64,000 nt of DNA from Rhizobium sp. Root274 (GTDB lineage: Bacteria; Pseudomonadota; Alphaproteobacteria; Rhizobiales; Rhizobiaceae). Shown here one piece after another: positions 21,948-30,491 of this stretch. The position numbers were made by a program, and so were the translations under genes. Location: NCBI RefSeq assembly GCF_001429245.1, contig NZ_LMJE01000001.1:1062309-1126308 (forward strand), given 5' to 3'. How positions within the stretch are numbered: the stretch's first letter is position 1; each line of letters starts with the position of its first letter. The notes beneath the pieces were generated by a model. The model worked only from the letters and a program-made list of their open reading frames with translations, was not told where the DNA came from and did not search any database.

Positions 21948-22829
21948 ATGAACTGGGATGACGTTCGTATCTTTCTGGCTGTCGCCCGTACGGGCCAGAT
22001 CCTCGCGGCTTCCCGCCGCCTGGGCCTCAACCATGCGACGCTGTCGCGGCGACTGACAGCACTCGAAACGGCACTGGCGACAAGGCTCTTCATCCGACGC
22101 ACCAATGGTTGCGAATTAACCGCCGAGGGCGAGGCTTTTCTCGGTTCTGCGGAACGCATGGAAACCGAAATGCTGGAGGTGCAGGCGCGGCTTGGGCGGA
22201 CGGATACGCAGGTCGCCGGTACCGTGCGCATCGGTGCACCCGATGGTTTCGGCGTCTTTTTCCTCGCGTCACGCCTCGGCGCCCTGATCGAGCGTCATCC
22301 CGAATTGAAGATCCAGCTCGTGCCGGTGCCACGCTCGTTTTCCCTGTCACAACGCGAGGCGGATATTGCCGTGACACTAGAGCGGCCGGACCAGGGACGC
22401 CTCGTCTCGTCCAAACTGGTGGACTATACGCTCGGGCTCTATGCGTCGCGTGCCTATGCCGACACGTATGGATTGCCGGCAACGGCAGAGGAGCTAAAAC
22501 GGCACCGGCGTATCGGCTATGTGGAAGACCTGATTTTCACGCCGTCCCTCAATTTTACCGGTGAAGTCATGCGCGATTGGAATGCCGGTTTCGAGATCTC
22601 CTCGGCGATCGGCCAGACGGAAGCGGTGCTTGCTGGTGCGGGGATCGGCATCCTGCACAGCTACATCGCCCGCCAGCATAAAAGCCTCGTTCGGATCATG
22701 CCCGACCTCACCATCCGACGGGCCTATTGGACGACCTTTCACGAAAGCGCACGGGAACTCGTGCGTGTCCGGGCCGTCGTGCAGTTCCTGCAGGAGGCCG
22801 TGGAGCGGGATCGCGGGATCTTCGGATGA
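21948..22829 (+). CDS. LysR-family transcriptional regulator
   Basis: A 293-residue LTTR. The N-terminal HTH is MNWDDVRIFLAVARTGQILA through LNHATLSRRLTALE, followed by a periplasmic-binding-like effector domain from about residue 90 (VRIGAPDGFG). It starts 34 bases after the Rrf2 gene in the same direction, so they may be co-transcribed. LTTRs of this sequence type are often found by mmsA in rhizobia, and mmsA lies 1.6 kb away; this target is inference. Confidence 0.85.
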   Translation: MNWDDVRIFLAVARTGQILAASRRLGLNHATLSRRLTALETALATRLFIRRTNGCELTAEGEAFLGSAERMETEMLEVQARLGRTDTQVAGTVRIGAPDGFGVFFLASRLGALIERHPELKIQLVPVPRSFSLSQREADIAVTLERPDQGRLVSSKLVDYTLGLYASRAYADTYGLPATAEELKRHRRIGYVEDLIFTPSLNFTGEVMRDWNAGFEISSAIGQTEAVLAGAGIGILHSYIARQHKSLVRIMPDLTIRRAYWTTFHESARELVRVRAVVQFLQEAVERDRGIFG

Positions 22830-22872
22830 AAGCTGCGTCCGTTGCCTGCGCAAGGAATTCAACGCCACGCCT

Positions 22873-23472
22873 TCAACGACAGGTGAGCGTGACCATCGTT
22901 GGTATGACGAGGCCGCCGAAATAGGCTTGGTCGTGTGGTTGCTGCATGCCCGTGACGCAAACCTCTGACGGGGTACCGGACAGGATCGCGGGCGTCACCG
23001 GATCCATCCCAAAGACAATCGCGAGATCCCGGTCGCGCATCAGGACGCCGAACATGGCCAACGTTAGGTCTTTTGGGGATGCGAAGCGGAATTGGAGTTG
23101 CAGCTCGACATAGCCTGCGTCCAGCCGGACGACGGCTCCGGTGGGATCAGGAAGGACCAACTGCTCACCATCCAGCGACAGCTCGGTGAAGAACTGCCGC
23201 TCGGCAAGCCGCGTGAGAAGTTCGTTCTCTAGATTGCCGCGTTCGCCGTCTGACAGCTCACCGTCATCGTCGATATCGAAGCGGGTCACGAGCCGGCGGC
23301 TGGTAGCAGCGTCGAAGACCAGTCGTTCGGCGAGGCCGGTAAGGCGCGTCTGCTCCATTTCAAATGAGAGACGGACTGATGCGGCCATATCGGGATGGGC
23401 GAAGGCTGGGGTCGCGGACGGAGCTGAAAGGAGGCTCAGAGCGGCGAACAAGAAGGCGGAACACTTGCGCAT
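22873..23472 (-). CDS. DUF1007 family exported protein with EF-hand loop
   Basis: A 199-residue protein with a signal peptide (core FLFAALSLLSAPSATPAFA) and mature start at HPDMAASVRL. Residues 66-77 form a canonical 12-residue EF-hand loop (D-x-D-x-D-G-x-L-S-x-x-E). DUF1007 proteins usually sit beside or fused to NicO/RcnA-type nickel-cobalt permeases. Here the partner is a HupE-type permease and an unknown membrane protein. Its start codon shares a base with the upstream stop (TGATG), so translation is coupled. A periplasmic metal-handling role is inferred. Confidence 0.75.
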   Translation of the reverse strand: MRKCSAFLFAALSLLSAPSATPAFAHPDMAASVRLSFEMEQTRLTGLAERLVFDAATSRRLVTRFDIDDDGELSDGERGNLENELLTRLAERQFFTELSLDGEQLVLPDPTGAVVRLDAGYVELQLQFRFASPKDLTLAMFGVLMRDRDLAIVFGMDPVTPAILSGTPSEVCVTGMQQPHDQAYFGGLVIPTMVTLTCR

Positions 23473-24188
23473 CAGCTGCTACGCCCCGCTAAAGGGTCGA
23501 GATCGGCCACCCTCTCCTCGATCGCATGTTCTGCTGCTGCAAGAGGCGGAAAGGGCGGCGGTGTCAGCGACTTGTCGCGTCCTGCAACATAGGCACCACC
23601 GTAAAGCAGGGCGACTGCGAGCATCCAGCTGCCGAGGATACGGGCGCCGACCTGCAGCACCGGATGTGAAAAGCGCGATACCGGCCATGCAATGGCGAAA
23701 AACGCCGATGCCTGAAGCGCGAAGGCGGATGCGAGATAGCCGGGGGCAAAGAGTGTCGGGTCGCTGAGGCGGGTTGCGACAGCAAGCACCGCGCCTGCCA
23801 AAGGCAGGAGTGGCAGGACGACATAGGGACGCCAGCCCAGAGGCAGGACGAGAAGAATGCCGGCGACCGCACAGGCGATGGGGCCGGCGAGAAACAGATG
23901 CGAAGCCGCACCGGGCACCGGCGCGAGGAGGACATAGAGGGTTTCTCGAAAGACAAGGCCGGCCACTCCGCCGATGAACAGGACGAGCACGCCAAGGGCC
24001 GCGAAGCGTACAGGCAGTTGGCCAATCAGCACGGCGATGCCAAAGAGGGGCAGCAACAGTTCAACGGTTGCCAGAGCCGTGAAGGCCGACGATTCATCCC
24101 TCAGGCTCGGCACCAGGATGATGCCGACCGTCAGCGCCCAGAGAGCGAGAAAAAGCAGCGACCATAGCCTGGATGGCACGCTCACCAT
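23472..24188 (-). CDS. Uncharacterised polytopic membrane protein
   Basis: A 238-residue protein with about seven hydrophobic segments (for example WSLLFLALWALTVGIILV near the N-terminus, and three more pairs spread to residue 200). It ends in a Pro-rich soluble tail. I do not recognise the family. The ATG at 24188 overlaps the HupE stop, and its own stop overlaps the DUF1007 start, so three genes are read as one coupled unit. A much longer frame exists upstream in this phase but it only shadows the HupE gene. Placement suggests a subunit of a metal transport system (inference). Confidence 0.7.
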   Translation of the reverse strand: MVSVPSRLWSLLFLALWALTVGIILVPSLRDESSAFTALATVELLLPLFGIAVLIGQLPVRFAALGVLVLFIGGVAGLVFRETLYVLLAPVPGAASHLFLAGPIACAVAGILLVLPLGWRPYVVLPLLPLAGAVLAVATRLSDPTLFAPGYLASAFALQASAFFAIAWPVSRFSHPVLQVGARILGSWMLAVALLYGGAYVAGRDKSLTPPPFPPLAAAEHAIEERVADLDPLAGRSS

Positions 24189-24778
24189 CAGGCGACGAGG
24201 AAGTAGACGCCGCCGAGGCCGATCAGGCCGCCGAGGGCGCGGGCGAACTGGCCGCCATGCAGCCGCTGGAAGCCGAGGCCGACGCCTATGCCGGCGAGAT
24301 GGATGAGGCCGGTGGCGGCGACGAAGCCGAAGGCGTAGTCGGCGGGATCGGCGGCATTCGGGAGCTCGGCGCCGTGGGCATAACCATGGAAAATCGCAAA
24401 GACTCCGATGACCACGAGGGCCAGCCATTCCGGCGGACGCCAGAGGCAGGCGATGGCAGCACCGAGCACGATGATCGAGAGCGCAATGCCACTTTCGACC
24501 GCTGGCAGCGGGATGCCGGCGATGCCCATCATGCCGCCCGCGACCATGATCAACGGAAAGGCGATCGGCAGGCTCCAGACCGAGCGACCGCCCATCTGGG
24601 CACCCCAGAGACCGACGCAGAACATGGCCAGCATGTGATCGAGGCCGGAGAGCGGGTGTTCGAAGCCGTGCAGGAAACCGCCCCCTTCGCCCGCCAGCAC
24701 ATGCGCCTCTGCCACGGTCGGGAGGGCGAAGACGAGTGCGACAAGAGCCAGGTGGTGAACGAGGCGGTTGGACGGCAT
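24188..24778 (-). CDS. hupE: HupE/UreJ family permease (copy 1)
   Basis: A 196-residue inner-membrane protein with a signal-like first helix and about six further helices. The family motif HPLSGLDHMLAM follows GFLHGFE, then GLWGAQMGGRSVWSLP and FAIFHGYAHGAE; the paired histidines are the expected metal ligands. HupE/UreJ proteins import nickel or related metals for hydrogenase or urease, but neither enzyme is encoded nearby. The ATG at 24778 has GGAG at 8 bases. First of three coupled genes and divergent from a clear paralogue. Confidence 0.85.
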   Translation of the reverse strand: MPSNRLVHHLALVALVFALPTVAEAHVLAGEGGGFLHGFEHPLSGLDHMLAMFCVGLWGAQMGGRSVWSLPIAFPLIMVAGGMMGIAGIPLPAVESGIALSIIVLGAAIACLWRPPEWLALVVIGVFAIFHGYAHGAELPNAADPADYAFGFVAATGLIHLAGIGVGLGFQRLHGGQFARALGGLIGLGGVYFLVA

Positions 24779-24964
24779 AGGAAACACTCCGGACATAACG
24801 GCGAAAGGCTGAAACCAGATTTGCGGCAAAATCGCGATGGGCCCAGAACCGGATCGCCTGCACCGACACGACTATATCCGAATCGTGCGAAACTGTAGAC
24901 GGGAATGATGGTCGCGACCACGAGATCGCGACGGCGGCGACGTAGAAGATATCGGAGCAGTATG

Positions 24965-25594
24965 ATGGGCGGAATTTTCAGCAAGACGATCAAGACCCGG
25001 CATAGCTTTACGCCTGCCTGCCTCGTCCTCGCCTTTGTTCTGATCCCCTCCCTTGCTCAGGCGCATGTCATGGACGGGCCGCTCGGGGGCTTCGGCTCCG
25101 GTTTCGGTCATCCGCTGGCGGGACCGGACCACTTCCTTGCGATGCTGGCGGTCGGGCTGTGGGGCGCGCAGATGGGCGGGCGCTCGGTCTGGACGCTGCC
25201 TGCCACCTTTCCCCTGGTCATGTGCATTGGCGGCGTTGCCGGCATGCTGGAGATCCTGCCATCCGGCATCGTTCAGGCAGGGATCGCGATCTCGGTGCTG
25301 GCGCTCGGCGCTGCAATCGCTGTGGCCTGGAAGGCGCCGGAATGGGTTGCGCTGGTGCTTATCTCGGCCTTCGCCATCCTGCATGGCATCCCGCACGGGG
25401 TGCTGGCACCGCGCGCAACCGACCCGGCGGCCTTCACCGTCGGCTTCGTCGTCTCGACGGGCGTCATCCACGTGGTCGGCATCGGCATCGGGGCCGCGCT
25501 CAAGCCGGTTGCACAAGGGAAACTGGTGCAGGCGCTTGGTGCCGCCATCGCGCTCGCCGGCCTGTGGTTCCTTTTCGGATGGCTGACGAGCTGA
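24965..25594 (+). CDS. hupE: HupE/UreJ family permease (copy 2)
   Basis: A 209-residue paralogue of the divergent HupE. It has a signal-like segment (LVLAFVLIPSLAQA), the motif HPLAGPDHFLAM, an identical GLWGAQMGGRSVW block, and FAILHGIPHGVL. Six to seven helices are predicted by eye. GGAG lies 7 bases before the ATG at 24965 (24962 is an alternative). It is a single-gene unit separated from copy 1 by about 190 bases of shared promoter region. Confidence 0.85.
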   Translation: MGGIFSKTIKTRHSFTPACLVLAFVLIPSLAQAHVMDGPLGGFGSGFGHPLAGPDHFLAMLAVGLWGAQMGGRSVWTLPATFPLVMCIGGVAGMLEILPSGIVQAGIAISVLALGAAIAVAWKAPEWVALVLISAFAILHGIPHGVLAPRATDPAAFTVGFVVSTGVIHVVGIGIGAALKPVAQGKLVQALGAAIALAGLWFLFGWLTS

Positions 25595-25767
25595 CACCTC
25601 TGGGCATTCTTGCTGCAGACGCTGTCACACAGGGATTTTGCTGCATTGCGGCCATACGGTTTCAGTTGACAAACGAGCCTCAAACCGGACAAACGACGGC
25701 ATCGGCCGATCCGGACATGTCCCGGCAGCGGCGCGCGAAACCGTGAACATCCAGGCATAGGCTTCTC

Positions 25768-26871
25768 ATGACCACGAATACCGCAGCACTCGACTTCCAT
25801 ATTGCTCCGAATGCCTCCCCCATGCCGGAAGCCGATCGGCTGAAGGCTTTCGAAAACCTCGGTTTCGGTACGCTCTTCACCGACCACATGGTGGTGCTGC
25901 AATGGCATGTCGACAAAGGCTGGCATTCGGCCGAAGTGAAGGCGCGTGGACCATTCCAGCTCGATCCTGCGGCGAGCGTGCTCCATTACGCGCAGGAAAT
26001 TTTTGAGGGCATGAAGGCCTATAAGGGCGCGGACGGCCGCATCACCCTCTTCCGCCCGGAAGAAAACGCCCGCCGCTTCAACAAGTCGGCCGAGCGCATG
26101 GCGATGCCGGAGATCCCGGAAGAGCTGTTCCTGAAAGCGGTCGAAGAGCTGGTGAGGATCGACGCGAAGTGGGTACCTGAAGGTGAAGGCAGCCTCTATC
26201 TGCGCCCCTTCATGTTTGCGAGCGAGACCTTCCTCGGTGTGCGGCCCTCGCGCGAATATATCTTCAGCGTCATCGCCTCCCCGGTCGGCCCTTATTTCAA
26301 GGGCGGCAGCAAGCCGGTCACGCTTTGGGTCAGCGAGCATTATACGCGCGCTGCCCCTGGCGGCACGGGTGCTGCCAAATGCGGCGGCAATTATGCGGCA
26401 AGCCTGCTTGCCCAGAAGGAAGCGTCGAGCCGCGGTTGCGACCAGGTCGTGTTCCTGGACGCTGCCGAACACAAATGGATCGAAGAGCTGGGCGGCATGA
26501 ACGTCTTCTTCGTCATGGATGACGGCACGGTGGTCACCCCGCCGCTGTCTGGCACCATCCTGCCGGGCATTACCCGCAACTCGATCATCAAGCTTGCAGG
26601 CGACAACGGTTTGAAGGTCATTGAGCGCCCCTACTCCTTCGACGAGTGGATGGCGGATGCCAAGAGCGGAAAGCTGCGTGAGGCCTTTGCCTGCGGCACG
26701 GCTGCCGTCGTTGCCGCTATCGGAACGGTGCGGCATCCGGACGGCGAGTTCGTCATCGGCAATGCAGGCACCGGCATGGAAACGGAAAAGCTGCGCAACC
26801 AGCTGACCGGCATCCAGCGCGGCACGGTGGCCGACCCTTACGGCTGGGTGAAGGACGTCACCCGCGTCTAA
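25768..26871 (+). CDS. ilvE: Branched-chain amino-acid aminotransferase
   Basis: A 367-residue fold-type IV PLP enzyme that interconverts valine, leucine and isoleucine with their 2-oxo acids. It is of the longer, eukaryote-like BCAT type: QEIFEGMKAYKG, RPFMFASETFLGV, and the PLP lysine in AAKCGGNYAASL near residue 204. EELGGMNVFFV and SGTILPGITRNSI follow. It is a single-gene unit. A convergent small gene with its own terminator lies downstream. Confidence 0.93.
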   Translation: MTTNTAALDFHIAPNASPMPEADRLKAFENLGFGTLFTDHMVVLQWHVDKGWHSAEVKARGPFQLDPAASVLHYAQEIFEGMKAYKGADGRITLFRPEENARRFNKSAERMAMPEIPEELFLKAVEELVRIDAKWVPEGEGSLYLRPFMFASETFLGVRPSREYIFSVIASPVGPYFKGGSKPVTLWVSEHYTRAAPGGTGAAKCGGNYAASLLAQKEASSRGCDQVVFLDAAEHKWIEELGGMNVFFVMDDGTVVTPPLSGTILPGITRNSIIKLAGDNGLKVIERPYSFDEWMADAKSGKLREAFACGTAAVVAAIGTVRHPDGEFVIGNAGTGMETEKLRNQLTGIQRGTVADPYGWVKDVTRV

Positions 26872-26876
26872 TTGCT

Positions 26877-26932
26877 TCAAAAGAAAAAGCCGCACAGCAA
26901 TCCACCTCCTCCCCGAGGTGATCGCTGTGCGG
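26877..26932 (-). terminator. Rho-independent terminator of the small gene beside aceA
   Basis: A two-tier hairpin: CCGCACAGC/GCTGTGCGG outer stem (26890-26898, 26924-26932) and CACCTC/GAGGTG inner stem. On the minus strand it is followed by a T-rich tract. It may also stop ilvE transcripts. Confidence 0.75.
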
Positions 26933-26980
26933 TACCAATCCGGAGGTCAGGGGCCGGACAGGGGATCTCGTTTCTCAGGA

Positions 26981-27226
26981 TCAGGCCGCGTGGCTGCCCT
27001 GGGTCACGATGACGGGGATCAGCAGATCACCCCAGTTGCCGTCGCCACCATGGTGACGGGCCGAGCGGACGAGTTCGACCGAGACGCCGGCATCGACGGC
27101 CTTCATGATCGAGTGGTTGAGACGGTGCAGGTCATTGGCCAGCATGCGGATCATCGCCTGCTGATCGGTGCTCATGGCCGAGGACTGTTCTTCGGCGCGT
27201 TCCTTGACTCGGGTCTGGGGTGTCAT
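26981..27226 (-). CDS. Small conserved-type hypothetical protein (81 aa)
   Basis: An 81-residue soluble protein. It has an N-terminal charged helix (VKERAEEQ), a middle region MIRMLANDLHRLNHSIMKAV, and a C-terminal ARHHGGDGNWGDLLIPVIV. AGGAGA precedes the ATG by 6 bases and a strong terminator follows, so this is a real transcript. It resembles a short protein found next to aceA in other rhizobia, from memory, but no function is known to me. Confidence 0.7.
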   Translation of the reverse strand: MTPQTRVKERAEEQSSAMSTDQQAMIRMLANDLHRLNHSIMKAVDAGVSVELVRSARHHGGDGNWGDLLIPVIVTQGSHAA

Positions 27227-27261
27227 CGCATTTCTCCTCTTGGTGTCTGGGGTTTTGAAGT

Positions 27262-27381
27262 CACCTCCCCCTTGAGGGGGGAGGTCGCAGCGTAGCTGCG
27301 GGTGGGGGTGAACCTTTGATGATTGCGGTGGTCACCCCACCCCGGCACTGCGTGCCGACCCTCCCCCTCAAGGGGAGGGTG
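27262..27381. repeat. Pair of inverted intergenic palindromic repeat elements
   Basis: Two copies of a GC-rich palindromic unit of about 49 bases (27262-27310 and 27333-27381) lie in opposite orientation. Each contains a CCTCCCC-TTGA-GGGGAGG-type core and a GCAGCGTAGCTGC- or GCACTGCGTGCC-like second palindrome. This kind of element is common between genes in Rhizobium and Agrobacterium genomes. Confidence 0.7.
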
Positions 27382-27387
27382 CGATCC

Positions 27388-28677
27388 TTACTCGGCCGCC
27401 GGCTTGAACTGCTCGGTTTCGGTCGATTCCTTCATTGCTGTTGTCGAGGACTGGCCGGCGGTGATGGCGAGCGAGACGGCGTCGAAGTAGCCGGTGCCGA
27501 CTTCGCGCTGGTGCTTGGTCGCGGTGTAACCGTTGACCTCGGCTGCGAATTCCGCCTCCTGCAGCTCCGAATAGGCGGCCATCTGGCGATCCTTATAGCC
27601 GCGCGCCAGTTCGAACATGCCGTAGTTCAGCTGGTGGAAGCCGGCGAGCGTGATGAACTGGAACTTGTAGCCCATGGCACCGAGCTCCTTCTGGAACTTG
27701 GCGATCGTCGCGTCGTCGAGATGCTTCTTCCAGTTGAAGGAAGGCGAGCAGTTATAGGCGAGCTTCTTGCCCGGATAGACCTTGTGCACGGCTTCGGCAA
27801 ACTTGCGGGCCTGTTCGAGATCCGGCTTGCCGGTCTCCATCCAGATCATGTCGCAATAGGGAGCGTAAGCGATCGCACGGGCGATGCAGGGCTCGATGCC
27901 GTTCTTGACCTGGTAGAAGCCTTCCGCCGTGCGTCCGGCATCATAGTCTACGAAGGGCTTGTCGCGATCGTCGATGTCCGAGGTCAGGAGCTTTGCGGCT
28001 TCGGCGTCGGTGCGGGCAACGATCAGCGTCGGGACGCCCATGACGTCAGCGGCGAGACGGGCGGCAGTCAGGTTGCGGATATGAGCCTGGGTCGGGATCA
28101 GAACCTTTCCGCCGAGATGGCCGCACTTCTTTTCAGAGGCGAGCTGGTCTTCGAAGTGAACGCCCGCAGCGCCGGCTTCGATGAAAGCCTTCATGATTTC
28201 GAACGCGTTGAGCGGTCCGCCGAAGCCTGCTTCCGCGTCGGCAACGATCGGGGCGAACCATGTGTCGACCGAAAGGCCCTTGCCTTCCTGGGTCTCGATC
28301 TGGTCGGCACGCTGCAGCGTCTTGTTGATGCGCTTGGCAAGCTCTGGTGCGGCATTGGCCGGATAGAGCGACTGGTCCGGATACATCGCGGATGCCGTGT
28401 TGGCGTCAGCCGCGACCTGCCAGCCGGAGAGATAGATGGCCTTCAGCCCGGCGCGGACCATCTGCATGGCCTGGTTGCCGGAGAGTGCGCCCAGCGCGTT
28501 GATGAAGGGCTCTTCGTTGATCAACTTCCAGAGGCGGTTGGCACCCATTTCGGCCAGCGTGTGCTTGATCTCGACCGAGCCGCGCAGCCGCTTGACGTCT
28601 TCCGCAGTGTAGGGACGATCGATGCCGTCGTAACGGCCCTTGGGTGCGTTCGGAACGAGATTGTAAAATTCAGTCAT
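27388..28677 (-). CDS. aceA: Isocitrate lyase
   Basis: A 429-residue glyoxylate-cycle enzyme that splits isocitrate into succinate and glyoxylate. The catalytic motif KKCGHLGGK is near residues 181-189. Other marks are [38 protein letters not shown] and [12 protein letters not shown]. It is divergent from a ScfR/RamB-like regulator, the usual controller of aceA. Malate synthase is not in the window. Two palindromic elements separate it from the 81-residue protein downstream. Confidence 0.96.
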   Translation of the reverse strand: MTEFYNLVPNAPKGRYDGIDRPYTAEDVKRLRGSVEIKHTLAEMGANRLWKLINEEPFINALGALSGNQAMQMVRAGLKAIYLSGWQVAADANTASAMYPDQSLYPANAAPELAKRINKTLQRADQIETQEGKGLSVDTWFAPIVADAEAGFGGPLNAFEIMKAFIEAGAAGVHFEDQLASEKKCGHLGGKVLIPTQAHIRNLTAARLAADVMGVPTLIVARTDAEAAKLLTSDIDDRDKPFVDYDAGRTAEGFYQVKNGIEPCIARAIAYAPYCDMIWMETGKPDLEQARKFAEAVHKVYPGKKLAYNCSPSFNWKKHLDDATIAKFQKELGAMGYKFQFITLAGFHQLNYGMFELARGYKDRQMAAYSELQEAEFAAEVNGYTATKHQREVGTGYFDAVSLAITAGQSSTTAMKESTETEQFKPAAE

Positions 28678-28755
28678 ATGAGATCTCCCTGTTCACTTCC
28701 GGATGCGGGTTACGCGATCGTTGTGCCTTTGCTTCACCGCTTCTGATGTGACTAG

Positions 28756-28917
28756 ATTTACATCGCACTGCAAAATACGGCCAGAAAATTCGGTAAAACA
28801 AGGAGATGAAAGAGGTTATGCTGTCTTGCCTTTGACAGATCTGGCATGTAAATTTGTAAATCATGTCACAATTTTTTTCCAGCCATGGATTGGGCTCGCT
28901 TGTAAGGATCTGTAAAT
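28756..28917. promoter_or_regulatory. Repeated TGTAAAT motifs between aceA and its divergent regulator
   Basis: TGTAAAT occurs at 28847-28853, 28855-28861 and 28911-28917, with the inverse ATTTACA at 28756-28762. The repetition in a 240-base divergent promoter suggests operator sites for the adjacent XRE-type regulator. Confidence 0.4.
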
Positions 28918-30343
28918 GGCAGAGCGCAAGATCTTCGCCGGCCCCCGCGTGCGCCGCATCCGCAACGGTCTCGGCCTGACGCAGACCGCCATGGCAGAGG
29001 CGCTGGAAATATCGCCGTCCTACCTCAACCTGATCGAACGCAACCAGCGCCCGCTCACGGTGCAGCTGCTTCTGAAGCTCGCCTCTGTCTACAAGGTGGA
29101 TCTGGATGAGCTGCAGGGAGAGGCCGGAGGGTCGGCGAGCCAGCTGCGCGAGGTCTTCGCCGACCCGCTGCTTTCCGGCGAGCTGCCGGGCGACCAGGAA
29201 CTGATCGAAGTGGCGGAAGCCGCCCCGAATGCGGCGAGCGGCATCGTAAAGCTTTACCGCGCCTATCGCGAACAGGCGGCGCGGCTGTCGGATCTCGCCG
29301 ATCTCCTGGCCCGAGAGGGACACGAGACATCGCTGTCCGGCGCGCGGCTGCCGATCGACGAGTTGCGTGAGGTCTTCGAGCGGCGCCCCAACTATTTCGG
29401 CAGGCTGGACGAGGCGGCAGAGGCATTCCATGCGAGCCTTGGCCTCGCCGCTGGCGACGACCTGGCCGTAGCATTGAAGTCCTGGTTGCGCAGCACCCAC
29501 GGCATCGTGGTGCGGACATTGCCGGTCCAGACCATGCCGTCGCTCAGGCGGCGCTATGACCGCCATTCCATGCGGCTGTTTCTCTCCGAGCGTCTTTCGG
29601 CCTTCGACCAACTGCGTGAAGTGGCCATGGAGGTGGTGCTGTTGGCCTTTAGCGAGGCGCTGCAAGCCGAACTCGAGGCGTTGGAGCTGCGTTCGGGAGA
29701 GGCGCGGCGGCTCGGTCGTTTCGAGCTTGCCCGCGCCGCCGCCCATGCGCTGATGATGCCCTATGGCGCCTTCCTTTCGGCAGCCATCCGGGCGCGCTAC
29801 GACATCGATATTCTCAGGGCGCGATTCAATGTGTCGTTCGAGCAGGCGGCGAACCGGCTCACCATGCTGCAGCGGCCGGGGGCACCGGGACTGGCCTTCT
29901 TCATGATGGAGGTGGACAATGCCGGCAATCGCTTCCGACGGTCCGGTGCGCAAGGCTTTCCGCATGCGAAGTTTGGGGGGGCCTGCCCGAAGCTTAACAT
30001 CCACGCCGCCTTCGCTCAGCCGGGGCAGGTTCTGGTGGAACAGGTGGAAATGCCGGATAGCGCCGGCTTCTTGACGATATCACGCACATTGGAAGGTCCG
30101 CAGGCCGGCTTCGGGGAGCGGGTCCGGCGGACCGCGCTCCTGATCGGCTGCGATATTGGGCACCGTGACGAGGTGGCCTATGCGGCCGCCCTGCCCGACA
30201 AAGCTGTGCCGCCGATCGCCGTTGGAGCGGCCTGTCGGCTTTGCGAAAGATCGGGTTGTCTGGCACGTGCAGAGCCACCGCTCACACGACCGCTGGGGCT
30301 GGACGAAATGGTCACAGGCCTCTCCGCTTTCGATTTTCAATGA
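28916..30343 (+). CDS. XRE-type short-chain fatty acyl (ScfR/RamB-like) transcriptional regulator
   Basis: A 475-residue regulator with an N-terminal XRE HTH (VRRIRNGLGLTQTAMAEALE through SPSYLNLIERNQRPLT, residues 11-50). A central IrrE-like region follows (about 170-300; in this class the HExxH-like metal site is degenerate), then a C-terminal domain with a CRLCERSGC cysteine cluster. This architecture matches RamB/ScfR regulators that sense acyl-CoA status and control isocitrate lyase, methylcitrate or glyoxylate genes. AGGA precedes the ATG. Divergence from aceA makes that its probable target. Confidence 0.85.
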   Translation: MAERKIFAGPRVRRIRNGLGLTQTAMAEALEISPSYLNLIERNQRPLTVQLLLKLASVYKVDLDELQGEAGGSASQLREVFADPLLSGELPGDQELIEVAEAAPNAASGIVKLYRAYREQAARLSDLADLLAREGHETSLSGARLPIDELREVFERRPNYFGRLDEAAEAFHASLGLAAGDDLAVALKSWLRSTHGIVVRTLPVQTMPSLRRRYDRHSMRLFLSERLSAFDQLREVAMEVVLLAFSEALQAELEALELRSGEARRLGRFELARAAAHALMMPYGAFLSAAIRARYDIDILRARFNVSFEQAANRLTMLQRPGAPGLAFFMMEVDNAGNRFRRSGAQGFPHAKFGGACPKLNIHAAFAQPGQVLVEQVEMPDSAGFLTISRTLEGPQAGFGERVRRTALLIGCDIGHRDEVAYAAALPDKAVPPIAVGAACRLCERSGCLARAEPPLTRPLGLDEMVTGLSAFDFQ

Positions 30344-30491
30344 ATGAAGGGAGTCCACGACTTGGCTTCAGACCCCTTCGCGACTGCGAAGAATTTCGCT
30401 TGTCGCCCGTCCAATTCCTTTCTAGTCTCTTAAAAAACAACGGGAACGGTAGCCGGAGATGCAGATCTTCGAGCTGGAACAGGAGAAAACA

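Noticed and set aside
23472..24869. 465-codon frame extending the unknown membrane protein upstream
   Set aside because: The N-terminal half is an Arg/Pro-rich out-of-frame reading of HupE; the ATG at 24188 coupled to the HupE stop is preferred.
25273..26895. 540-codon minus-strand frame opposite ilvE
   Set aside because: Shadow of ilvE and hupE copy 2; no family motif.
27316..28746. 476-codon plus-strand frame opposite aceA
   Set aside because: Antisense of a fully conserved isocitrate lyase.
28670..30004. 444-codon minus-strand frame opposite the XRE regulator
   Set aside because: Antisense shadow; Arg/His/Gln-rich without motifs.
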